Below, piece after piece: positions 31,001 to 34,910 of a DNA stretch of 34,910 bases. How positions within the stretch are numbered: position 1 is the stretch's first letter; each line of letters starts with the position of its first letter. Source of the DNA: a candidate division WOR-1 bacterium RIFCSPHIGHO2_01_FULL_53_15 (GTDB lineage: Bacteria > Margulisbacteria > WOR-1 > O2-12-FULL-45-9 > XYB2-FULL-48-7); the NCBI GenBank assembly GCA_001772335.1, contig METM01000008.1:1-34910 (forward strand), given 5' to 3'. Under the pieces are notes generated by a model. It had not been told where the DNA came from. It worked only from the letters and a program-made list of their open reading frames with translations, and did not search any database. The translations under genes were made by a program, and so were the position numbers.

Positions 31001-31266
31001 AACCGATGATCGGCAAGATCAAGGTCACCCAGACGATCAAGCCCGGTGTCATAACATTTGTTTTGGGCTTTGGCAACTGGGCGACGGGAGCCGCCGATAT
31101 TACCATTGACGGCGAAGTTATTCCGGGTGACCCGCGCCGCGGCAGAGGCGTGCACCTTAATGCCGCGATGTGGCTTGACCCGTATCTCAAGAATACCACC
31201 ATGCTTGACCCGGTGGGGGGGAGTGTGGCCTTCTACGATACGAGAGTGAACCTCGTCAAGGTCTAA
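28039..31266 (+). CDS. Molybdopterin oxidoreductase catalytic subunit, DMSO reductase superfamily
   Basis: A 1075-residue Tat-exported catalytic subunit. The Tat signal is LTRREFIKCSAVLGG at residues 14-28. An N-terminal [4Fe-4S] motif is Cys69-x2-Cys72-x3-Cys76 and Cys125 (ICPKGQAG). Cys288 in HTTVCQGSLYF sits where the molybdenum ligand is expected. The C-terminal cofactor domain includes TKSRTVTNYW and HRLGLKDGDRVKVVS. Size, Cys ligand and a TtrB-like partner place it nearest the tetrathionate/arsenate/polysulfide-type reductases, but the substrate cannot be told from sequence. A GGGAGGATC site supports ATG 28039. The operon lacks a membrane anchor, so electrons may pass through the diheme cytochrome or the distant NrfD module. 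Confidence 0.92.
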   Translation: MPDKAEETKAGGGLTRREFIKCSAVLGGTLLASQFAWAADLLRRAEAGLLTPEEEYELAKAENILYTTCLQCNTGCGIKVKFFRKNGSAVALKVDGNPYNPFTLLPHYSYKTSPFELNTVDGAICPKGQAGLQTVYDPYRITKVLKRAGKRGENKWKSISFDEAVNEVVNGGRLFKDVPGEEDRHVEGLKDICTLRDPELAKSMDWDIKEIWKKKTKEEKQTAVAEFKRKYAGDLHHLIDPDHPDFGPKNNQLVYLWGRKKAGREQFALRFFAGGLGTYNYHGHTTVCQGSLYFSGKAMSEQYTAGTFKDGQKFYWQGDIEGAEFILFVGANLFDANYGPPNRTPRLIGKKFAVVDPRFNKLASKAWKYLPINPGTDGALAMAMIQWVIKNKRYNTDYLENANLGAAKKAGEPNYSNAAWLVKIKDGKPDVFLRANELGLAPKELRTKDGQVYTFEYLTVLKDGKAAPVDPNSEKEAIKGDLFVDAKLTASDGSEIEVKSALQILADSANEKTIEEWSKICGIPVSDIEEITGEFTSHGRKAAVDIHRGVAQHTNGFYSILGFYNLNLLIGNFDYRGGMIAASAYGVDGSKDGQPYNLGKLHPDKRQEFGINIIRYGNKYEESTIFEGYPAKRNWWPISSHIYQEVIPSIGDAYPYPIKALFSYMAAPNYSLPAGHAQNEILADTKKIPLYVANDILVGVTSMYADYIFPDLSYLERWEFQGSHPNMATKTQPVRNPVIAPIPETVKVYGEEMPISFESMMLGIAEKMNLPGFGPGGLGEGGDFTRPEDFYLKMVANVATDGTAVPDADDKEVELFLKSRGHLPKSVFDPERWQKAAGEKYWRKVIYVLNRGGRFQEYKDSFKGEQVANKYGKLINIYQEKTAKTKNAFTGKSNKGYAAYIPVSTALGKSPKDEGLTGDLHLLTQRDITMTKSRTVTNYWLQTILPENGIIINGTDAHRLGLKDGDRVKVVSSTNPEGIWDFKNGKKKPMIGKIKVTQTIKPGVITFVLGFGNWATGAADITIDGEVIPGDPRRGRGVHLNAAMWLDPYLKNTTMLDPVGGSVAFYDTRVNLVKV

Positions 31267-31292
31267 CTCTTCGTTTTTGCCCCTGATCCTGT

Positions 31293-31298
31293 TATAAT
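31293..31298 (+). promoter_or_regulatory. -10 element upstream of tatA
   Basis: TATAAT 17 bases before ATG 31316, with a GGAGGT ribosome site at 31305-31310. The -35 region TTCGTT is weak. Confidence 0.5.
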
Positions 31299-31315
31299 AT
31301 ACTTGGAGGTGTGAT

Positions 31316-31486
31316 ATGTTTGGACTCGGCATGCCTGAACTGATCGTTATATTGATCGTGCTCATGCTTCTGTTTGGCGCTCAACGCCTGCCCGAGATCG
31401 GCAAGTCCTTCGGCAAGACCATTCAGGAGTTCAAGAAGGGCGCCAAAGAAGCGCTGGAAGAACCCAAGGAAAAGCATAAATCCTAA
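31316..31486 (+). CDS. tatA: Sec-independent translocase protein TatA
   Basis: A 56-residue pore-forming subunit of the twin-arginine translocase. MFGLGMPELIVILIVLMLLFGAQRLPEIGKSFGKTIQEFKKG shows the single N-terminal helix, the FGxxRLPEIGKSFGK hinge and an amphipathic helix with a charged tail (GenBank-style check: 57 codons including TAA). A GGAGGT site precedes the ATG by five bases. It directly follows the Tat-dependent molybdoenzyme and is separated from tatC by a repeat element. Confidence 0.95.
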   Translation: MFGLGMPELIVILIVLMLLFGAQRLPEIGKSFGKTIQEFKKGAKEALEEPKEKHKS

Positions 31487-31605
31487 ATTCGAAATCCTAA
31501 ATCCTAAACAATATCGAAATCCTAAATTCAAATGTCCCAAACCGGTTTAGGATTTTGGTAATTAGAATTTGTTTAGGATTTAGATATTAGGATTTCGGAT
31601 TTTAT
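31487..31605. repeat. AT-rich interspersed inverted repeat between tatA and tatC
   Basis: The left half repeats the words GAAATCCTAAA, AAATCCTAAACAA and CCTAAATTC. The right half holds their complements TTGTTTAGGATTT, TTAGGATTTCGGATTT and TTTAGGATTTTGG, so the element can fold on itself around ACCGGT (31541-31546). Similar words occur inside pyrK. It starts at the tatA stop codon and runs to the tatC start. Confidence 0.8.
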
Positions 31606-31611
31606 TATAAA

Positions 31612-32301
31612 ATGGATGAGACCAAATATACTCTGGTTGAGCACCTTGAAGAACTCAGAAAACGGCTCATCTATTGCTTAATTTTCTTTGGCCTCTTTTC
31701 CGCTCTGGCCTGGCAGCTTGTCCCTCACGTCATCAAATACGCCTCGGCGCCGGCCGGCAAACTTGTCTTCATCCATCCGACCGAGGCCTTTTTCACTTAT
31801 TTTAAAGTCGCGCTCTGGTCGGGCTTTTTCATCTCCCTGCCGGCGATCCTCTACAATATTTGGAAATTTGTCGCCCTCGGGTTAAATGAGGCGGAGAAAA
31901 AGTCGACGTTCCTTTTTGCCCCGGCTTCGTTTCTTTTATTTCTTTTAGGCGCATCCTTTGCCTTTTTCCTGGCCATCCCCCTTTCGGTTAAGTTCCTGGT
32001 AGGGTTTGGGGCGGGGTGGGCGGAGCCCATGCTCTCGATCGGCGATTATATCTCTTTTGTCGGCTGGCTGCTGTTAGCTTTTGGGGCGACTTTTGAGCTG
32101 CCTCTAATAATTTTCTTTTTAGCAAAATTAAAAGTTTTGACCCAGAGCACATTGAGGACTTACCGCAAACACGCTGTTCTATTGATCTTCATTGCCGCGG
32201 CCGTGCTGACCCCCACGCCGGACGTTTTCACCCAGCTCCTGTTAGCGGTCCCGCTGATTGTCCTTTATGAGCTTAGTATCATCATCTCCCGCTGGGCTTA
32301 A
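31612..32301 (+). CDS. tatC: Sec-independent translocase protein TatC
   Basis: The multispanning subunit that recognises twin-arginine signals. The 229-residue protein has six helices. Conserved parts are HLEELRKRLIYCL at the N-terminus, FIHPTEAFFTYFKVALWSGFFISLPAILYNIWKFVALGL with the key Pro and Glu residues, the FELPLIIFFLAKLKV loop, RKHAVLLIFIAAAVLTPTPDVFTQLLLAVPLIVLYE near the end. Length is slightly short but complete. TATTAT and TATAAA lie directly before the ATG with no clear ribosome site. Confidence 0.95.
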   Translation: MDETKYTLVEHLEELRKRLIYCLIFFGLFSALAWQLVPHVIKYASAPAGKLVFIHPTEAFFTYFKVALWSGFFISLPAILYNIWKFVALGLNEAEKKSTFLFAPASFLLFLLGASFAFFLAIPLSVKFLVGFGAGWAEPMLSIGDYISFVGWLLLAFGATFELPLIIFFLAKLKVLTQSTLRTYRKHAVLLIFIAAAVLTPTPDVFTQLLLAVPLIVLYELSIIISRWA

Positions 32302-32309
32302 AATTGTGC

Positions 32310-32321
32310 TATAATTATAAT
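32310..32321 (+). promoter_or_regulatory. Two tandem TATAAT hexamers after tatC
   Basis: TATAAT at 32310-32315 and 32316-32321 directly follow the tatC stop. They probably drive the gene pair at 32395-33029, giving a leader of 65-75 bases. An eight-codon frame (32324-32350) begins just downstream. Confidence 0.45.
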
Positions 32322-32394
32322 AAATGTTTGAGGCAGTTCTTTCCGCTTAATTTGGGCATTGAAGAAACTTTAAATCAGAGGAGGAGAAAACAAT

Positions 32395-32691
32395 ATGGTC
32401 CCGACAAAGTTGGTTGAAAAAATCGCCAAGGACTTTGATTTGACGGGAAATGAGCTTATAAAAGAAAGTTTGGCGTCCGAGCTCCGGCGGCGGATCGCGG
32501 CTTATAAATTTACTGATTACCTTCTTGCCAAAAAGTACAGAATGACACTTACTGATTTTGAAAAGAAAAAAATAATTAAGAAAAAATCACACTCCTTTGA
32601 GGTTGAGGAAGATTATCACAATTGGGATCAGGCAATCGACGGCATTAAAACAATTGAAAGAGACCTGAAATTGCTTGAAAGCAGTAAATGA
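32395..32691 (+). CDS. Small hypothetical protein, possible antitoxin
   Basis: A 98-residue, lysine- and glutamate-rich, probably helical protein of unrecognised family (no cysteines, no membrane segment). A GAGGAGG ribosome site lies ten bases before the ATG. Its stop overlaps the start of the next small gene in an ATGA-type junction, the coupling often seen in toxin-antitoxin pairs. The first 40 residues (KLVEKIAKDFDLTGNELIKESLASELRRRIAAYK) resemble a short helical DNA-binding or dimerisation segment such as ribbon-helix-helix-associated regions, but this is weak. Confidence 0.6.
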   Translation: MVPTKLVEKIAKDFDLTGNELIKESLASELRRRIAAYKFTDYLLAKKYRMTLTDFEKKKIIKKKSHSFEVEEDYHNWDQAIDGIKTIERDLKLLESSK

Positions 32692-33029
32692 CCGTTGACA
32701 AAATCAGGCATGAAATTGTACTTTCGGCTGACAAAGCCGGATTTATTCGGAAAGCAGAGCTAATTGATGAAACTGATAACACTTTAAAACTCCGGTTACT
32801 TGTTAGCCGCGCTTGTTTTGTCCAAGTTTATGTAAACACAAGGAAGAATATAATCAATTATGTTGTTGTCTTAAACGGCCAGAGAATTTTTGGGCTGGAC
32901 TGCGACGGTGGCCGTTGGCATCAGCACCCCTGGAGCGCCCCTAACAAACATCAGCCCGCCGATAATATTTCCCTGGATGATTTTTTGTTTGATGCGTATG
33001 AAAAATTAAAAGGGAGGGGCATAATTTAA
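32688..33029 (+). CDS. Small protein resembling TumE/DUF6516-type toxins
   Basis: A 113-residue soluble protein. The region VSRACFVQVYVNTRKNIINYVVVLNGQRIFGLDCDGGRWHQHPWSAPNKH followed by a SLDDFLFDAYEKLK end has the pattern (hydrophobic strands, F-x-D-x-D-xx-x-WHxHP, terminal helix) seen in the TumE-like DUF6516 family of toxin-antitoxin systems. The match is by general pattern only. It overlaps the upstream small gene by four bases, which supports a two-gene module. Eight bases separate it from met8. Confidence 0.55.
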   Translation: MTVDKIRHEIVLSADKAGFIRKAELIDETDNTLKLRLLVSRACFVQVYVNTRKNIINYVVVLNGQRIFGLDCDGGRWHQHPWSAPNKHQPADNISLDDFLFDAYEKLKGRGII

Positions 33030-33037
33030 ATTTTCTA

Positions 33038-33565
33038 ATGCCCAAAAGCTATTATCCTATCAATTTGGACGTTTCCGGCAAGAAATGCCTGGTAGTCGGC
33101 GGCGGGGCGGTGGCGGAGAGGAAAGTCAAAACCCTGCTCAAATTCGGCGCCAGGGCCGTGGTGGTCGCGCCCGAGCCGACAGGGGGGATAGCGCGGCTGG
33201 CGAAGTCGGGCAAGGTCAAGCTGGCCCGCCGCAAGTATCGAAGCAGCGACCTGAAAGAGGCGGCGCTTGTCATCGCGGCGACTGACGACGGGGAGGTCAA
33301 CCGTCGGGTCGCGCTCGACGCTAAGAAAAACAAGATATTGGTTAACGTGATCGATCGGCCGGAGCTCTGTTCTTTTATCGCTCCGTCGGTGATCAAGCGG
33401 GGCCCTTTGGTCGTTTCGATCTCGACCTCGGGCAACGCGCCGGCTTTTTCAAAGGCCCTGCGGCTGAAACTGGAGAAAATCGTTACGCCGGCACTCGGCA
33501 AACTGGCCGGCGAATTAGGGAGAATAAGGAGGCAAAAGCTTGGAACTGCGTCTCATCGGGCTTAG
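33038..33565 (+). CDS. Precorrin-2 dehydrogenase/sirohydrochlorin ferrochelatase, Met8 type
   Basis: Oxidises precorrin-2 to sirohydrochlorin, and may insert iron, on the way to siroheme or to heme through the siroheme-dependent route. The 175-residue protein has the NAD motif VVGGGAVAERKVKTLLKFGA at residues 16-35, AATDDGEVNRRVALDAKK, NVIDRPELCSFIAPSVIKRGPLVVSISTSGNAPAFSKALR with the conserved Ser and Asp positions. It corresponds to the N-terminal domain of CysG without the methyltransferase. It overlaps hemA by 26 bases in a met8-hemA-hemC operon. Confidence 0.92.
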   Translation: MPKSYYPINLDVSGKKCLVVGGGAVAERKVKTLLKFGARAVVVAPEPTGGIARLAKSGKVKLARRKYRSSDLKEAALVIAATDDGEVNRRVALDAKKNKILVNVIDRPELCSFIAPSVIKRGPLVVSISTSGNAPAFSKALRLKLEKIVTPALGKLAGELGRIRRQKLGTASHRA

Positions 33566-34595
33566 CCACAAGACGGCGCCGGTCGAGATCCGCGAAAAAG
33601 TCGCGATCGCTTCGGCGCGCCTGGAAGAAGCGATCAAGTTCTTCCTCTCCGCGGCCGAAGAGAGCCGCCCCGAGATCGTCATTATTTCCACTTGCAATCG
33701 GACCGAGCTCTACACGGTCAGCGAAAGTTTTGAGGCGAGCGAGGCGTTCCTTGAGAACTATTTCGAGATCAAGCTCGCCGATTTCGAGAAATATCTTTAC
33801 CGTTACAGCGGCCTCAAGGCGGCCGAACACCTGATGAGGGTGGCCTCGGGGCTCGATTCGATGATCGTGGGCGAGGGGCAGGTGCTGGGCCAGGTCAAGA
33901 CCGCCTGGCAGACGGCGCTCGACCTCAAAAGCTCGGGCGCCATGCTCAATTCGGTTTTCAACCGGGCTGTTGCTTGCGGCAAGCGCAGCCGCGCCGAGAC
34001 TAGTATCAGCGCCGGAGCTGTTTCGGTCGGTTCGGCGGCGGTCGAGTTGGCGAGAAAAATATTCGGCGACCTTGAGATGAGGCAGGCGCTCATCGTTGGC
34101 GCCGGCAAGATGAGCGAGGTCGCGGCCTCCCTGCTGAAATCAAAGGTCATTTTTGTCGCCAATCGCACCTATGCCAGGGCCGAGGAGCTGGCCGGCAAGA
34201 TCGGCGGCCGCGCCGTCAAGTTCGACGAGCTGGACGAGTACTTAAAGACCTGCGATATCGTCATTTCCTCGACCGGCGCCAAGCACTTCATCATCAGCCG
34301 GCCGCGCATCCAGAGCATTCTGGCGGAGCGAGGCGGCAATCCGCTCTTCCTGATCGACATCGCGGTGCCGCGCGACATCGACCCCCGCGTCGGCGAGCTC
34401 TCTTCCGTCTATCTCTATGACATCGACGACCTCAATTCGATCGCGGCCGAGAACCTGCGGGCGCGCCAGGCGGAGATACCCAAAGTGGAAAAGATCATCG
34501 GCGAGGAAAAAGAAAATATAATAAAATGGCAGCAAAATTCTACGCTAAGAATAAAAAAGTTGTCATCGGTTCCCGCGGCAGTCATCTCGCTTTAG
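33540..34595 (+). CDS. hemA: Glutamyl-tRNA reductase, C-terminally shortened
   Basis: Reduces glutamyl-tRNA to glutamate-1-semialdehyde, the first committed step of C5 tetrapyrrole synthesis. Conserved parts are LSHKTAPVEIREK, IISTCNRTELYTV with the nucleophile Cys52, SGLDSMIVGEGQVLGQVK, SVGSAAVELARKIFGDLEMRQALIVGAGKMSE for NADPH, and FLIDIAVPRDIDPRVGELSSVYLYDIDDL. Residue 351 ends soon after the spinal helix; the dimerisation domain normally continues for about 70 residues. The last 23 residues are read in a different frame over the start of hemC. The TTG start is preceded by AAGGAGG. Confidence 0.92.
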   Translation: MELRLIGLSHKTAPVEIREKVAIASARLEEAIKFFLSAAEESRPEIVIISTCNRTELYTVSESFEASEAFLENYFEIKLADFEKYLYRYSGLKAAEHLMRVASGLDSMIVGEGQVLGQVKTAWQTALDLKSSGAMLNSVFNRAVACGKRSRAETSISAGAVSVGSAAVELARKIFGDLEMRQALIVGAGKMSEVAASLLKSKVIFVANRTYARAEELAGKIGGRAVKFDELDEYLKTCDIVISSTGAKHFIISRPRIQSILAERGGNPLFLIDIAVPRDIDPRVGELSSVYLYDIDDLNSIAAENLRARQAEIPKVEKIIGEEKENIIKWQQNSTLRIKKLSSVPAAVISL

Positions 34596-34910
34596 CCCAG
34601 TCCCAGGGCGTTCTCAAAGAACTCTCCGGACTTTTCCCCGACGCTAAATTTGAGCTGAAGGTCATCAAAACCAAGGGCGACATGATGATCGGCAAACCCC
34701 TCTCCCAAATAGGGGGGAAGGGGCTATTTGTCAAAGAGATCGAGCAGGCGATGCTGCGCGGGGAGATCGACCTCGCGGTCCACAGCCTGAAGGACCTGCC
34801 GACGGAGATGCCGAAGCGGCTAACGCTGGGAGCGATACCTAAACGGGAAGATCCACGGGATGCCCTCCTCACCCCGTCCTCACTTCGTTCGGACACCCCT
34901 CTCCATCGAA
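34526..34910 (+). CDS. hemC: Porphobilinogen deaminase (3' end outside window)
   Basis: Polymerises four porphobilinogen units to hydroxymethylbilane. The visible 128 residues include VVIGSRGSHLALAQSQ, VIKTKGDMM, IGGKGLFVKEIEQAMLRGEIDLAVHSLKDLPTEMP and AIPKREDPRDALL, all diagnostic. ATG 34526 gives the normal N-terminus and lies 70 bases inside hemA in another frame. TATAAT ends four bases before the ATG, which is too close for a standard promoter for this start. The gene continues past the window, so the dipyrromethane cysteine is not seen. Confidence 0.95.
   Translation, partial: MAAKFYAKNKKVVIGSRGSHLALAQSQGVLKELSGLFPDAKFELKVIKTKGDMMIGKPLSQIGGKGLFVKEIEQAMLRGEIDLAVHSLKDLPTEMPKRLTLGAIPKREDPRDALLTPSSLRSDTPLHR

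Noticed and set aside
32324-32350. Eight-codon frame after the double TATAAT
   Set aside because: Too short to support, with no ribosome site; the first hexamer would allow leaderless start, but nothing else supports it.
34517-34522. TATAAT just before hemC as a promoter
   Set aside because: Three bases from the ATG, so transcription would begin inside the gene; AT-rich codons of hemA explain it.
1-34910. rRNA, tRNA, CRISPR arrays, insertion sequences, integrases and replication origins
   Set aside because: Looked for on both strands; no convincing sequence found.

Overview
The window looks like the chromosome of an uncultured, diderm, anaerobically respiring bacterium. Two outer-membrane barrel proteins, Tat-exported Fe-S and molybdenum proteins and several multiheme c-type cytochromes indicate a Gram-negative-type envelope. 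Gene packing is very dense, with many start/stop overlaps, and the accessory content (menaquinone-type prenyltransferase, NrfD-type quinone module, Fix/Etf complex, full Moco pathway) is compatible with a candidate lineage sibling to Cyanobacteria, such as Saganbacteria/WOR-1. That taxonomic call is inference from gene content only. No rRNA, tRNA, CRISPR array, insertion sequence or integrase was found, and no stretch above 300 bases lacks a gene.

Layout. 1-3907: the end of a PRPP-synthetase-like gene with eroded active-site loops, panD, a small membrane protein, and a pyrK-pyrD-tatD operon on the minus strand. 3980-6787: a fused flavin-domain/UbiA prenyltransferase, a short polyprenyl diphosphate synthase and the NADH sensor Rex in one overlapping operon. 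6826-10556 (minus): a tetraheme cytochrome, a Tat 4Fe-4S protein, an NrfD-like quinone protein and a twelve-heme cytochrome, divergent from resB-ccsA (cytochrome c maturation) and a triheme c7 cytochrome. 12907-17869: etfB-etfA-fixC-fixX, interrupted by an AlbA_2/HATPase gene and followed by a DUF4143-type ATPase gene whose last codons duplicate the end of fixX. 19056-21237: a LysR regulator divergent from a heme-bearing outer-membrane barrel. 21243-25755: a Moco riboswitch followed by mobA-moaA-moaC-MOSC-mog-chrA-moeA. 25784-32301: a promoter with a Rex-like operator, a structured leader with an intrinsic terminator, then porin, diheme cytochrome, four-cluster Fe-S protein, a large molybdopterin oxidoreductase, tatA and tatC. 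32395-34910: a possible toxin-antitoxin pair, then met8-hemA-hemC for siroheme/heme precursors.

How it fits together. The quinone genes, Fix/Etf complex, NrfD module, cytochromes and molybdoenzyme form an electron-transfer chain. Moco, Tat, cytochrome-maturation and tetrapyrrole genes supply its cofactors and export. Three 18-bp inverted repeats of Rex type lie at the promoters of the rex operon itself, of the cytochrome/NrfD-ccs divergent region and of the molybdoenzyme operon, so a single NADH/NAD+ sensor encoded here may control the whole set. Several genes have TATAAT elements placed so that transcription should begin at or within a few bases of the start codon, suggesting leaderless mRNAs.

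The strongest leads for something new are the Rex-site set, the capture of the fixX 3' end by the ATPase gene, the unassigned leader RNA before the molybdoenzyme operon, and the degenerate PRPP synthetase.
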